Of a DNA stretch of 64,000 nucleotides, positions 44,094-52,385 are shown in pieces. Below the pieces are notes generated by a model, which worked only from the letters and a program-made list of their open reading frames with translations, did no database searches and had not been told where the DNA came from. Numbering within the stretch: the first letter of the stretch is position 1; every line of letters begins with the position of its first letter. This DNA comes from Terrabacter sp. Ter38 (lineage in GTDB: Bacteria; Actinomycetota; Actinomycetes; Actinomycetales; Dermatophilaceae), in NCBI RefSeq assembly GCF_024519435.1, contig NZ_JALJRZ010000008.1:1-64000 (forward strand). Reading direction: 5' to 3'. Made by a program: the position numbers and the translations under genes.

Positions 44094-44657
44094 GTGGGGA
44101 CGGAGGCAGCGATCGACACGTCCGAGGAGGCAGCGGCACTGGCTCGCGTACGCGCCGGGGACGCATCGGCGTACGCGGTGCTCGTCACGCTGCATGCCCC
44201 GATCGCCAAACGGCTCGCGGTGCTCTCCGGCGCCGGGAGCGAGGCCGACGACGTCGTCCAGGAGGCGTTCGTGAAGGCATACCAGGCCCTGCCGCGGTTC
44301 CACGAGGGCGCGGGTTTCCGTCCGTGGCTGCTGCGGATCGTCGTCAACGAGACGCGCAACCTCCATCGCGGCCGGTCACGGCGCACCCTGCGCGAGCTCC
44401 GGGTGGCCGCGGAGCGGACCGCGACGGACCCCGTCCCGGACCCGGCCGACGCCGCGGTCTCGCGCGACCGGCGGGCCGGGCTCGTCGAGGCGGTGGAGGC
44501 CCTGCCCGACGACCTGCGCGACGTCGTGACGTGCCGCTACCTGCTCGAGCTGTCGGAGGCCGAGACCGCCGGGACGCTCGGCATCCCGCCGGGCACGGTC
44601 AAGTCCCGGCTCCACCGCGCCCTGGGCGCACTCCGGGAGGTGATGGCCGATGCCTGA
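44094..44657 (+). CDS. ECF-family RNA polymerase sigma factor
   Basis: A 187-residue alternative sigma factor. Region 2 (about 28-98) contains DDVVQEAFVKAYQALPRF at 52-69 for core and -10 recognition. Region 4 (131-183) has the helix-turn-helix LSEAETAGTLGIPPGTVKSR. The GTG at 44094-44096 gives a compact N-terminus; longer in-frame starts cross the promoter. The stop overlaps the start of the putative anti-sigma gene by 8 nt. Promoters sharing one motif precede this gene and the third cassette gene, so positive autoregulation is likely. The inducing signal is unknown. Confidence 0.85.
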   Translation: MGTEAAIDTSEEAAALARVRAGDASAYAVLVTLHAPIAKRLAVLSGAGSEADDVVQEAFVKAYQALPRFHEGAGFRPWLLRIVVNETRNLHRGRSRRTLRELRVAAERTATDPVPDPADAAVSRDRRAGLVEAVEALPDDLRDVVTCRYLLELSEAETAGTLGIPPGTVKSRLHRALGALREVMADA

Positions 44658-45480
44658 CCACGTCGACCTCGAGGCCGAGCTCGTCGCCCTCGGCCGCACG
44701 CTCGTCACCGAGCCGCCCCGGGCCGACCTCGCGACGCTCGTGCTCGCCCGCGTGGCCGCCGTGCAACCACCCGAGCCGCCCTCCGTGCGGCCGCTCCATG
44801 TCGTGGCGACGGTCCCCGGCACCGCACGCCGCGCCCGGGTCGTGAGGCGCCGGCTCGGCGCGGCGGCGGCCGCCGTCGTCGTGCTCGTGCTCGCTCTCGT
44901 CCCGCCGGTCCGTGCCGCGGTCCTCGAGCTGCTCCGCATCGGCGGCGTCGTCGTGCGGGAGGTCCCCACACCGCCGGCGACTCCCACGACGACATCGCCG
45001 ACGTCCCCCGCGGCGGGCAGCAGCGCCGGGGAGGGCACGGGTGGGGCTCCGGCGACGTCCGTGACGCTGAGGCAGGCCGAGCAGGTCATCGGCGCGCACA
45101 TCGGGGCTCCCACGGCGCTCGGCCCACCGACGTCCGTCACCGTCACGCACGACGGTCACGTCGCCGAGCTGGTCTGGGGGTCGGGCGCCGGCACGACCCG
45201 TCTCGACGTCTTCGTCGGCTCGTTGTCGTGGGGCTACCTCAAGACGGTGTGGGAGGCGGTCACGCCGACCCGGGTGGCCGACCACGAGGCGGTGTGGCTC
45301 GGGTCGCCGCACCGCGTCGAATGGGTGGACCGGACCGGGGACACGCACTCCGAGCCGCCGCGCCTCGCCGGGCCGACTCTCGTCTGGGTCGTGCCGTCCT
45401 CGGCGGGTGAGGTGACCTACCGTCTCGAGGGTGCGACCAGCCTCGAGGAGGCGCTCCGCGTGGCCCGGTCGTCGGGCTGA
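44650..45480 (+). CDS. Membrane-anchored putative anti-sigma factor
   Basis: A 276-residue protein with a short cytoplasmic N-terminus (1-65, no zinc-binding HxxxCxxC), one membrane segment near 69-91 and a Pro/Thr/Ser linker, followed by an extracellular domain (about 130-276). The domain ends GEVTYRLEGATSLEEALRVARS, a pattern I associate with proteins encoded next to ECF sigma genes in actinobacteria, some annotated DUF4367-like. Its ATG at 44650-44652 overlaps the sigma gene by 8 nt, the usual arrangement for a sigma/anti-sigma pair. The anti-sigma role is inference from context and topology. Confidence 0.65.
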   Translation: MPDHVDLEAELVALGRTLVTEPPRADLATLVLARVAAVQPPEPPSVRPLHVVATVPGTARRARVVRRRLGAAAAAVVVLVLALVPPVRAAVLELLRIGGVVVREVPTPPATPTTTSPTSPAAGSSAGEGTGGAPATSVTLRQAEQVIGAHIGAPTALGPPTSVTVTHDGHVAELVWGSGAGTTRLDVFVGSLSWGYLKTVWEAVTPTRVADHEAVWLGSPHRVEWVDRTGDTHSEPPRLAGPTLVWVVPSSAGEVTYRLEGATSLEEALRVARSSG

Positions 45481-45484
45481 GCGC

Positions 45485-45511
45485 GAACCTCCGCGCCCGC
45501 AGCGGTGTTGA
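45485..45511 (+). promoter_or_regulatory. Second ECF-type promoter, before the surface-protein gene
   Basis: GAACC (45485-45489), 17 bp and GTTGA (45507-45511). The flanks match the promoter at 44024-44050: GCGCGAACC, then 11 variable bases, then AGCGGTGTTGA, then G and GTCGG further on. It lies just after the anti-sigma stop codon, so the third gene can be induced separately by the same sigma factor. Confidence 0.65.
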
Positions 45512-45558
45512 GGTGGTGTCGGCCCCGCGCGCGGGCCCCATCGACCCAGGAGAGCACC

Positions 45559-46326
45559 ATGCGCAGACTCGCCCTTCTCGTCGCCACCGTCACGGCGATC
45601 CTGCTCGTCGCGGCCGCGCTGCCTGCCTCGGCCGGCGGCCCGACCTCCGTGCTCGCCGTCGACTACGACGGCTCACGGGCCGCGGGCGCGCTCACCGGGA
45701 GCCAGGCCTACGCGAACCTCGAGAAGGCCCTCGACGCGTACACCACCCCCACCGGTGACGTGATGCCTGCGGCGTCGTTCATGGACTCGCGGCTCCGGCT
45801 GACGTGGCTGATCCACGACGTCACGCCGTGGCGCGTCGACGCCGTCATCGTCGACGGCGACGACGTCTGGGTCGAGACGTCGATGAACCTCGCCGACGGC
45901 AAGGACCTCTTCCAGGCGCCCGCCGTGCTGCACCGGCCCAAGGACACCGCCCTGCTCCTCGCGACGCTGACCTCCCTCGGCGTCTACGGCAACAGCAGGC
46001 CCGCCTCGACCTCGGCGTCCTCGACTCCCGTCCCGCCGCCGGCGGCGGATGCCGCGGGCGCGGTACCCGTGACGCGCAGCACGGCCGCGGTCACGTCCCG
46101 CGGCGCGGTGCCGTGGTGGGCGACGACCGTCGCTGCCGTGCTCGCGCTCGGGCTCGGGGTCGCCCTCGGTCGGCGGTCACGGGCACGGCCTGGCGCCGAG
46201 GGCACCACGGACACGCGCCCGCCCGAACCGGAGCTCACCGCACCGGTCGGGTTCAGCACGGACGCCGCCCCACCACCCGGCCTACGGCGCGGACGGCGAC
46301 CACCTTCACCCTCACGTCGAAGGTGA
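45559..46326 (+). CDS. Surface-exposed protein of unknown function in the ECF cassette
   Basis: I do not recognise this family. The 255-residue product has a signal peptide (residues 1-25, ASA cleavage), an extracellular domain of about 125 residues with repeated SRLRLTWLIHDV and VDAVIVDGDDVWVE segments, a Ser/Thr/Pro linker, one membrane segment near 186-204, and an Arg/Pro-rich cytoplasmic tail. The ATG (45559-45561) follows AGGAGAGCACC. Because its own promoter matches that of the sigma gene, it is probably an output or sensor of the system. It may work with the anti-sigma protein at the membrane. Confidence 0.6.
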   Translation: MRRLALLVATVTAILLVAAALPASAGGPTSVLAVDYDGSRAAGALTGSQAYANLEKALDAYTTPTGDVMPAASFMDSRLRLTWLIHDVTPWRVDAVIVDGDDVWVETSMNLADGKDLFQAPAVLHRPKDTALLLATLTSLGVYGNSRPASTSASSTPVPPPAADAAGAVPVTRSTAAVTSRGAVPWWATTVAAVLALGLGVALGRRSRARPGAEGTTDTRPPEPELTAPVGFSTDAAPPPGLRRGRRPPSPSRRR

Positions 46327-46330
46327 GGGT
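46308..46330. terminator. Hairpin at the convergent end of the ECF cassette and rluD
   Basis: ACCCTCAC (46308-46315) pairs with GTGAGGGT (46323-46330), 8 bp with a 7-nt loop. It overlaps both stop codons and could terminate either transcript. No U run is present. Confidence 0.4.
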
Positions 46331-47262
46331 CACAAGGTCGCGATGATGTCGAGGGCGCGCTGGAGGTCCTCCGGGTAGGCGCTCTCGAAGTGGACGTACT
46401 CCCCCGTGCCGGGGTGCTCGAAGCCGAGACCGACGGCATGCAGCCACTGGCGATCGAGCTTGAGGCGGGCTGCGAGCGTGGGGTCGGCGCCGTAGGTCGG
46501 GTCACCGCAGCAGGGGTGGTGCAGTGCCGCGAAGTGAACTCGGATCTGGTGGGTGCGGCCCGTCTCGAGGTGGATGTCGAGCAGGCTCGCGTAACGGAAC
46601 GCCTCGATGACCTCGTAGTGCGTCACCGACGGCTTGCCGCTCTTCATCACCGCGAACTTGTAGTCGTGACCGGGGTGGCGGCCGATCGGCGCGTCGACGG
46701 TGCCGACGACCGGGTCCGGCAGGCCCTGGACGAGCGCGTGGTACGTCTTGTCGACCGTCCGGCTGCGGAAGGCCTGCTTGAGCCGGGAGTAGGCGTACTC
46801 GCTCTTGGCGACGACCATGAGCCCGGACGTGCCGACGTCGAGTCGGCTGACGACGCCCTGGCGCTCCGGGGCACCCGAGGTCGAGATCCGGTAGCCCGCG
46901 GCGGCGAGCCCCGACACGACGTCCGGCCCGCTCCAGCCGACGCTGGGGTGCGCGGCCACCCCCACCGGCTTGTCGACGACGACGATGTCGTCGTCGTCAT
47001 GGACGATCGACATCCCCGGGACTGGCTGGGCGATGACCTGCAGGCTCGGGCTGTCCTCGGCGCGCGGCAACGAGACCTCGAGCATCGAGCCGGCCGAGAG
47101 CCGCTCGGACTTCGCGACCGCCTTGCCGTCGATGACGACGTGGCCGTCGGCGGCGAGGTCGGCGGCCTTGGTGCGCGAGAGCCCGAACAGGCGGGCCACG
47201 CCGGCGTCGACGCGTTCGCCCTCGAGGCCATCAGGCACGAGCACGGTGCGCACGTCAGGCAT
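46330..47262 (-). CDS. Ribosomal large subunit pseudouridine synthase D-like
   Basis: A 310-residue RluA-family enzyme with an N-terminal S4 domain (about 13-60: [21 protein letters not shown]) and the catalytic Asp142 in [29 protein letters not shown] follows. This architecture and its place behind lspA match actinobacterial RluD-like genes. The ATG at 47260-47262 overlaps the lspA stop by 8 nt. The target uridines in 23S rRNA are inferred. Confidence 0.88.
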   Translation of the reverse strand: MPDVRTVLVPDGLEGERVDAGVARLFGLSRTKAADLAADGHVVIDGKAVAKSERLSAGSMLEVSLPRAEDSPSLQVIAQPVPGMSIVHDDDDIVVVDKPVGVAAHPSVGWSGPDVVSGLAAAGYRISTSGAPERQGVVSRLDVGTSGLMVVAKSEYAYSRLKQAFRSRTVDKTYHALVQGLPDPVVGTVDAPIGRHPGHDYKFAVMKSGKPSVTHYEVIEAFRYASLLDIHLETGRTHQIRVHFAALHHPCCGDPTYGADPTLAARLKLDRQWLHAVGLGFEHPGTGEYVHFESAYPEDLQRALDIIATL

Positions 47263-48016
47263 GGTCGCCCCCCTGACGCCGCGCGTCGTGCGTCCCGGGA
47301 GCATCTGACGTCCCGTCGGTCTGCTGCGTCATGGGGGTCTCGCCGTTCGTGGTGGTCTCGTCGATGGTCTCGTGGATGGTCTCGTCGGTGCTCTCGCCGG
47401 TGGGCGGCGCGGTCTGGGCGGTGGCGGGGTCGGTCGCGGCGCGGGGGGCGGTCGCGGCCCGGCCGTGGTCGCGCCGGCCGTCGACGCCGATCCCGAGCAG
47501 GGCGAGGATCACGACGAGGCATGCTGCGGAGACGATCCAGATGTCTGCGACGTTGCCGATGAACCAGCGGTTGTAGTCGATGAAGTCCACGACGTGCCCC
47601 TGGCCGCCGCCCGGTGGGCGGACGAACCGGTCGGTGAGGTTGCCGATCGCGGCTCCGAGCAGCAGACCGAGCGCGATGGCCCAGGCTCGCGACCCGAGCT
47701 GGCGGGCGACGACGATGATCGCGACGAGCACCGCGAGGGCGATGCCGGTCATCACCCACGTGTTGCCCGCGCCGAGCGACAGGGCAGCGCCGGGGTTGCC
47801 GATCAGCTTGAGCCGGATGAAGTCCCCGACGAACGGGCGTGACTCGCCGTCGCCGAGCACGTCGAGGGCGACCACCTTCGTCACCTGGTCGCTGGCGAAG
47901 GCGAGAACGGCGACGACGCCGAGGACGATGAAGAGTCGCCTGCGCCGGTCTGGCGTCGGGCGGCTCTCGTCGGCGGGCGTCGTGCTCACGGTCTCGGTGG
48001 AGGTAGTGGTGGACAC
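47255..48016 (-). CDS. lspA: Lipoprotein signal peptidase II
   Basis: An inner-membrane aspartic peptidase that removes signal peptides from prolipoproteins. Four membrane helices lie near 28-43, 85-105, 110-127 and 155-178. The catalytic aspartates are at 129 (GNLTDRF) and 158 (GNVADIW), and NPGAALSL is at 74-81. The protein is longer than most (about 250 residues) because of Thr-, Asp- and Glu-rich tails at both ends. I chose the GTG at 48014-48016 because the gene then follows the hairpin; an ATG further up would overlap the dksA-like gene. Confidence 0.85.
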   Translation of the reverse strand: MSTTTSTETVSTTPADESRPTPDRRRRLFIVLGVVAVLAFASDQVTKVVALDVLGDGESRPFVGDFIRLKLIGNPGAALSLGAGNTWVMTGIALAVLVAIIVVARQLGSRAWAIALGLLLGAAIGNLTDRFVRPPGGGQGHVVDFIDYNRWFIGNVADIWIVSAACLVVILALLGIGVDGRRDHGRAATAPRAATDPATAQTAPPTGESTDETIHETIDETTTNGETPMTQQTDGTSDAPGTHDARRQGGDHA

Positions 48017-48019
48017 GCC

Positions 48020-48044
48020 GTCGACCCCCGCGCGGGGGGTCGAC
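48020..48044 (-). terminator. GC-rich hairpin between the dksA-like gene and lspA
   Basis: GTCGACCCCC (48020-48029) pairs with GGGGGTCGAC (48035-48044), a perfect 10-bp stem with a 5-nt loop directly after the dksA-like gene. There is no U run. It may end that transcript in part or mark a processing site. Confidence 0.55.
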
Positions 48045-48060
48045 GTGGCGTGCGTGGGCG

Positions 48061-49203
48061 TCAGTGGCGGTCTTGCTTCTCCTGGCATGTCATGCACAGG
48101 GTCGCACGAGGACGGGCCTGAAGTCGAAGCTTGCCGATCGGGTTGCCGCAGTTCTCGCAGATGCCGTAGGTGCCGGCCTCGAGCTGCTCGAGCGCGTGCT
48201 CGGCCTGGCGCAGGCTCGCACGAGCGTTGGCAGCGACGGAGATCTCGTGCTCGCGCTCGGCCGTCTTGGCGCCGGCGTCCGCCTGGTCGTCGCCCGAGCC
48301 GTCACCCGAGGCGCGCAGCAGGTCGTCGAGCTCGTCCTCCGCGAGCTTGAGCTCGACGCGGTGCTGCTCGATCTCCTCGAGCAGGACCTCCCGCACCTCG
48401 CTGATCTCGTCCTCGCTCCACGGGCTCTCGTCGTCCTTGACCCGGAGCTGCTCGGCGATCTTGCGGGCGCTGGTGCGGTTCGTCGTGGTGCCCGCGGCCT
48501 TCTTCGTGGTCGCGCGGGGTCCTGCCGTGGAGCTCGTGGTCACTGATGCCTTCTTGGTTCGTGTCGCCGGGGCCTTGGCAGCGGACTTCGCGCTCGCGGC
48601 TCCTGCTCGGGTGGACGTCGTGGCGGGCGGCTTCGTCGCCGCCGTGGACCGGCTGCTGCTTCCAGCCGCCGGAGCGGACTTCTTGACCGGCGCAGCCTTG
48701 GTCGTCTTCTTCGCCGGCGCGGCTTTCGCCGTCGTCTTCTTCGCCGGCGCGGCTTTCGCCGTCATCTTCTTCGCCGGTGCGGCCGTGGTCGCGGACCTCG
48801 CCGTCGTCTTCTTCGCCGTCGTCGCCTTGGTCGTCGCCTTGGTCGTCGCCTTGGTCGTCGCCTTGGTCGTCGCCTTCGTCGTCGCCTTCGTCGCCGTCTT
48901 CTTCACCGGCGCGGCCTTCGTCGCCGTCTTCTTCACCGCGGCGGCCCTGGTCGCCGTCTTCGGTGCCGGAGCGGCTTTCGTCGCGGCCTTCTTCGCTGAT
49001 GGAGCCGTGGTCGCGGTCCTCGTCCCAGCCTTCTTCACGGGCGAAGCCGTGGCCGATGAGGCCGTCGTCGCAGTCCTGCTCGCGGTCGCGGGCTTCGTCG
49101 CAGTCTTCGCCGCAGGCGCCGCCTTCCCGGCTGCGCCCGTCGTCCTGCTCGCGGTGGCCCGCTGGGCCCCGGTCGTCGCCGCTGCCGTCTTCTTCGCCGC
49201 CAT
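48061..49203 (-). CDS. DksA/TraR zinc-finger protein with histone H1-like tail
   Basis: The 380-residue protein has two parts. Residues 1-250 are low-complexity and basic, dominated by Ala, Lys and Thr repeats such as TKATTKATTKATT and PAKKTTAKAA, like histone H1 tails or mycobacterial HupB. Residues 255-380 are a DksA/TraR-type domain: a coiled coil around 268-335 and a C4 zinc finger with Cys349, 352, 370 and 373. It may combine DNA or nucleoid binding with RNA polymerase contact. Acidic DxxDxA residues at a coiled-coil tip, needed by DksA, are not clear. GGAGGG precedes the ATG at 49201-49203; the promoter at 49249-49277 is good. Confidence 0.82.
   Translation of the reverse strand: MAAKKTAAATTGAQRATASRTTGAAGKAAPAAKTATKPATASRTATTASSATASPVKKAGTRTATTAPSAKKAATKAAPAPKTATRAAAVKKTATKAAPVKKTATKATTKATTKATTKATTKATTKATTAKKTTARSATTAAPAKKMTAKAAPAKKTTAKAAPAKKTTKAAPVKKSAPAAGSSSRSTAATKPPATTSTRAGAASAKSAAKAPATRTKKASVTTSSTAGPRATTKKAAGTTTNRTSARKIAEQLRVKDDESPWSEDEISEVREVLLEEIEQHRVELKLAEDELDDLLRASGDGSGDDQADAGAKTAEREHEISVAANARASLRQAEHALEQLEAGTYGICENCGNPIGKLRLQARPRATLCMTCQEKQDRH
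48818..48889 (-). repeat. 12-bp tandem repeats coding the KATT repeats
   Basis: Six near-identical copies of GTCGTCGCCTTG in a row encode six Lys-Ala-Thr-Thr units in the tail of the DksA-like protein. Related AAKKT coding repeats flank it. The DNA-level identity suggests recent expansion and possible length variation between strains. Confidence 0.88.
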
Positions 49204-49248
49204 CAGACCCTCCGTCGCTCAAGCCGTCGACGCTGACAAGTGGGGCTG

Positions 49249-49277
49249 ACAATAAGCCCCGCACGGGTCGTTCACAA
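49249..49277 (-). promoter_or_regulatory. Promoter of the dksA-like gene
   Basis: TTGTGA (49272-49277), a 17-bp spacer and TATTGT (49249-49254) on the minus strand give a good sigma-70-type promoter. Transcription should begin near 49242, leaving a 40-nt leader with GGAGGG before the ATG. Confidence 0.7.
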
Positions 49278-49325
49278 ACGCGAAACGCTCATGCAGGCGA
49301 ACTGTTCGTCCTTCGGATACACCTC

Positions 49326-49355
49326 AGGCCGCCCGGGACGATGCCCGGACGGCCT
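49326..49355 (-). terminator. Terminator after divIVA
   Basis: A 12-bp stem with one mismatch (AGGCCG-C-CCGGG with CCCGG-A-CGGCCT) sits 24 nt after the divIVA stop on the minus strand. It ends the division cluster and separates it from the dksA-like gene. Confidence 0.7.
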
Positions 49356-49379
49356 GCGTGCGTCTGTTCGAGGTGGGAC

Positions 49380-50603
49380 TCAGCCCTGGTTGCCGTCCCC
49401 GGCTCCGGCGTGGGCGGGCTCCTGGACGCTCGAGTCGAGGTCGTGCAGCTGACCCTCGATGTAGGACTTGAGGTTGCTCCGGTAGTTCTTCTCGAAGCCA
49501 CGCAGCTCGGCGATCTTCCGGTCGAGCAGCCCCTTCTGCTTGTCGAGCTCCTCGAGCAGGGCGGCCTTCTTCTGCTGCGCCTCGGCGACCATGCCGGTGG
49601 CCCGCTCGCGAGCCTCGGTGAGCATCTCGTCGCGCTTGGACGTCGCCTCGGCGATCATCTGGTCGCGCTGCGATGTGGCCTCGGCGATCATCTGCTCACG
49701 CTGGGCCGCGGCCGCGGCCGCGATCTGCTCAGCCTGCTGAGTGGCCTCGTCGTGACGGCTCTGACCGGTGTTGATGAGGTCGTCGTGGCGAGCCTGTGCG
49801 GCGGCGAGCAGCTCGCGGTGGCGGTTCTCGGCCTCGGAGATGAGCTCGTCGCGACGGGTCTCACCGGCGGCCACGTGCTCGTCGTGCAGGCGCTGGGCGA
49901 GGGCGATGACTCCCGCGGCGTCCACGGTGCCCGTCGGGGCGGCTGCGGCCGGAGCGGCAGCCGCAGCGGCGGCGGCCGGAGCCGGCGCCTTGGCGGCCTC
50001 CTCGCGCAGTCGGGCAGCGGTGGCTGCAGCAGCCTCGGCGTCGGCCTGGGCCTTGGCGGCCCGCTCCTCGGCGGCGCGGGCGTTCTCCTGCGCCTTGGTG
50101 AGCTTGCCCTCGGCATCGGCGACCTGGGAGTTGAGGCCGTTGAGCTTGGCCTGGGCGTCGTCGAGCGCCTGCGAGTCGACGGCGGACTTGGCGGCCGCCT
50201 CGGCACGCTCGGCCTCGGCCTTGGCGCGCTCGATGCGCTCCTTGGCAACACGCTCGGCGTTCTCGGCGTCGGCCTTGGCCTTGGCCGCGCGATCCGTGGC
50301 GGCCTTGAAGGCACGCTCAGCGTCCTGGATCTTCGCGGTGAGGCCGCCGAGCTTGGCGTCGTCACCGGGACGGCCCACGGCCGGCATGGCTGCCGTCGCA
50401 CCGTCGGCACGGACGGCCGACTGGTTCTTGCTCGCGCGGCAGTCGTTGAGCTGCTTCAGGTAGTCGTCACGCTGCTCGATGAGCGAACGCATCTCCGCCA
50501 CGATCTCGTCCAGGAAGTCGTCAACGTCCCGCTCCTCGTAGCCACGACGGAACTGCGTGGTCTGGAAGTGCTTGTTGAGCACCTGTTCAGGCGTAAGCGC
50601 CAT
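49380..50603 (-). CDS. divIVA: Polar growth and septum protein DivIVA (Wag31)
   Basis: The 407-residue protein marks cell poles and septa and recruits the wall-synthesis machinery. It starts MALTPEQVLNKHFQTTQFRR and has the DivIVA domain GYEERDVDDFLDEIVAEM to about residue 60. Then come long Ala/Glu/Lys-rich coiled coils with heptad-like stretches (85-200), a Pro/Ala linker near 205-225, and a second coiled coil to about 385. It is longer than most homologues of firmicutes but typical of actinobacteria. The ATG is at 50601-50603. yggT, sepF and ftsZ lie upstream. Confidence 0.93.
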   Translation of the reverse strand: MALTPEQVLNKHFQTTQFRRGYEERDVDDFLDEIVAEMRSLIEQRDDYLKQLNDCRASKNQSAVRADGATAAMPAVGRPGDDAKLGGLTAKIQDAERAFKAATDRAAKAKADAENAERVAKERIERAKAEAERAEAAAKSAVDSQALDDAQAKLNGLNSQVADAEGKLTKAQENARAAEERAAKAQADAEAAAATAARLREEAAKAPAPAAAAAAAAPAAAAPTGTVDAAGVIALAQRLHDEHVAAGETRRDELISEAENRHRELLAAAQARHDDLINTGQSRHDEATQQAEQIAAAAAAQREQMIAEATSQRDQMIAEATSKRDEMLTEARERATGMVAEAQQKKAALLEELDKQKGLLDRKIAELRGFEKNYRSNLKSYIEGQLHDLDSSVQEPAHAGAGDGNQG

Positions 50604-50611
50604 GTGTCACC

Positions 50612-50639
50612 TCGATACAGACGTAATGGTTCGGGTCAA
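50612..50639 (-). promoter_or_regulatory. Promoter candidate of divIVA
   Basis: TTGACC (50634-50639), a 16-bp spacer and TATCGA (50612-50617) lie directly before divIVA, with the -10 ending 8 nt before the ATG. A second possible -10, TAGATA, is at 50643-50648. The first gives a leaderless or nearly leaderless message; the second gives about 35 nt of leader with GAGGTGA. Confidence 0.5.
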
Positions 50640-50736
50640 CGGTATCTAACGTTCCGGTCACGAACCAAAGCCATGCTCACCGATCGGCGTGTGGACACCC
50701 GCCGCCCATGGTGCGGGAGGGGTGACCGCCGGTCGG

Positions 50737-51021
50737 TCAGAAGAAGCTCGGCACGTTGAGAGCGAGAGAGGTCAGCAACATCAGGACAAGGAAGCTGAGG
50801 TCGAGTCGGACGCCACCGAGGCTCGGTGACGGGATGACCTTGCGCAGGGCGCGCAGGGGCGGGTCGGTCACGGTGTAGACGGCCTCGGCGAGGACCAGGA
50901 CGACCCCGGTGGGTCGCCAGGACCGGGCCAGCACCTGCACCCAGTCGATGACGAAGCGGCCGATGAGGGCGATGAAGAAGGTGAAGACCACCACCCCGTA
51001 GATCGTCCAGAACGCGTCCAT
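50737..51021 (-). CDS. YggT-family membrane protein
   Basis: A 94-residue protein with two hydrophobic segments near 6-26 and 74-91 flanking a conserved middle (DWVQVLARSWRPTG, VYTVTDPPLRALRKVIPSP). YggT proteins lie between sepF and divIVA in most actinobacteria and have been linked to cell division and osmotic tolerance; the molecular role is unknown. The ATG is at 51019-51021. Confidence 0.88.
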   Translation of the reverse strand: MDAFWTIYGVVVFTFFIALIGRFVIDWVQVLARSWRPTGVVLVLAEAVYTVTDPPLRALRKVIPSPSLGGVRLDLSFLVLMLLTSLALNVPSFF

Positions 51022-51056
51022 GTCGGTCAGTGTCCCTGATGTCGGGGCAAGAGTGT

Positions 51057-51095
51057 GAACCGGGGCCCAGGTCGATGGTTCCGTGACCCCGGTTC
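51057..51095 (-). other. Intercistronic hairpin between sepF and yggT
   Basis: GAACCGGGG (51057-51065) pairs with CCCCGGTTC (51087-51095), 9 bp with a 21-nt loop, in the 100-bp gap after the sepF stop. It may be a weak terminator or processing structure. Confidence 0.45.
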
Positions 51096-51121
51096 GCGCT
51101 CACGGCGGTGGACGGGTGAGC

Positions 51122-51604
51122 TCAGCTCTGGTTGAAGAAGCCGCGCGTCGAGACGGCCGGCGTCTCCGGCTCGTCGGCGGAGATCTCGACGTGGGCGGGC
51201 GAGAGGAGGAACACCTTGGAGGTGACTCGCTCGATCGTGCCGTGCAGGCCGAAGACGAGCCCGGCCGCGAAGTCGACGAGACGCTTGGCGTCTGCGTCGT
51301 CCATGTCGCTGAGGTTCATGATGACCGGCACCTGGTCGCGGAACCACTCACCGATGTTCTTGGCCTCGTTGTAGGTGCGAGGGTGGATCGTCGTGATGCG
51401 GTTGAGTGAACCGACCTCGACATCGCGCACGACGGCGGCGACGGGCCGCTTCGTGGGCAGCTGCGTCACGGCAGCGGTGTGCTCGGTCTCGTCGTCGTAG
51501 CGGTCGGACTCGTCGTAGGCGTCGTAGTCGTCGTAACGATCGTGACGCTGGTCCTCCTCGCTCAGTCCGAGGTACACCATCGTCTTGCGCAGTGCCCCTG
51601 CCAT
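51122..51604 (-). CDS. sepF: Cell division protein SepF
   Basis: The 160-residue membrane anchor of FtsZ in actinobacteria. It starts [14 protein letters not shown], a membrane-targeting helix, followed by an acidic Asp/Tyr-rich linker (residues about 17-45) and the conserved dimeric domain from 62 ([25 protein letters not shown]) onward. It binds the FtsZ C-terminal tail. The ATG at 51602-51604 has GGGAG before it. It lies in the ftsZ to divIVA interval as in mycobacteria. Confidence 0.94.
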   Translation of the reverse strand: MAGALRKTMVYLGLSEEDQRHDRYDDYDAYDESDRYDDETEHTAAVTQLPTKRPVAAVVRDVEVGSLNRITTIHPRTYNEAKNIGEWFRDQVPVIMNLSDMDDADAKRLVDFAAGLVFGLHGTIERVTSKVFLLSPAHVEISADEPETPAVSTRGFFNQS

Positions 51605-51644
51605 GGCCAACTCCCAAAACGTCGGATTGTGATCGTTGACGACG

Positions 51645-52385
51645 TTACAGAAGTGACGGGCGTGAACCGAGGATTGCGGTGCCGACACGCAGGAGTGTCG
51701 CTCCGTGCCTCAGTCCGGCTTCGAGGTCGCCGCTCATGCCGGCCGAGATCCGGTCGGCACCGGGGTGCCGGCCACGGATGCCGTCCGCCACCTCCTGCAG
51801 CCGTGCGAACGCCGCGTCGGGGCCCGCACCGAGCGGCGCGACGGCCATGACGCCACGCAGGTGCAGGATCTGTTGTGCCGCAACGGCATCCGCGAGGGCG
51901 TCGACGTCGCCGGGAAGGACGCCGCCACGCGACGTGTCGCCGTCGAGGCTCACCTGGAGCAGCACCTCGAGGGTCCGGTCCGCGGCGTGGGCCCCCTTGG
52001 CGAGGGCCGCGACGAGCTTCGTGCGGTCGACGGACTGGACGACGTCGGCGTAGCCGGCGACGTGCGCCGCCTTGTTGCTCTGGAGCCGGCCGATGAAGTG
52101 GAGGGTCGGCGGCTGGGCGCCCGCCTCCGAGAGCGCGTGCCGGACCTCGCGGAACTTCTCGGCGGCCTCCTGGTCGCGGTTCTCGCCGAAGTGCCTGACG
52201 CCGAGCTCGTGGAGGAGCAGGACGTCGGAGGTCGGGAAGTACTTCGTGACGACGACGAGGGTGACGTCGTCGGGGTCGCGACCGGCATCCGCGCAGCCAC
52301 GCTCGATGCGCTCGCGCACCGCAGCGAGGCCGTCGCGCAGCTCGTCGCGTCGCGCCTCGTCACCGGCCGACGGAGCGCCGGTCAT
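51645..52385 (-). CDS. YggS-family PLP-binding protein
   Basis: A 246-residue member of the PROSC/YggS family that helps pyridoxal phosphate homeostasis. The PLP lysine is 48 in VVVTKYFPT, followed by [12 protein letters not shown] and [11 protein letters not shown]. The C-terminal [23 protein letters not shown] is diagnostic. The ATG (52383-52385) overlaps the pgeF stop by 4 nt. It is part of the division cluster by position only. Confidence 0.92.
   Translation of the reverse strand: MTGAPSAGDEARRDELRDGLAAVRERIERGCADAGRDPDDVTLVVVTKYFPTSDVLLLHELGVRHFGENRDQEAAEKFREVRHALSEAGAQPPTLHFIGRLQSNKAAHVAGYADVVQSVDRTKLVAALAKGAHAADRTLEVLLQVSLDGDTSRGGVLPGDVDALADAVAAQQILHLRGVMAVAPLGAGPDAAFARLQEVADGIRGRHPGADRISAGMSGDLEAGLRHGATLLRVGTAILGSRPSLL

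Noticed and set aside
48818-48889. Possible CRISPR-like repeats
   Set aside because: The units are directly adjacent 12-mers without spacers and are in frame inside a protein gene.
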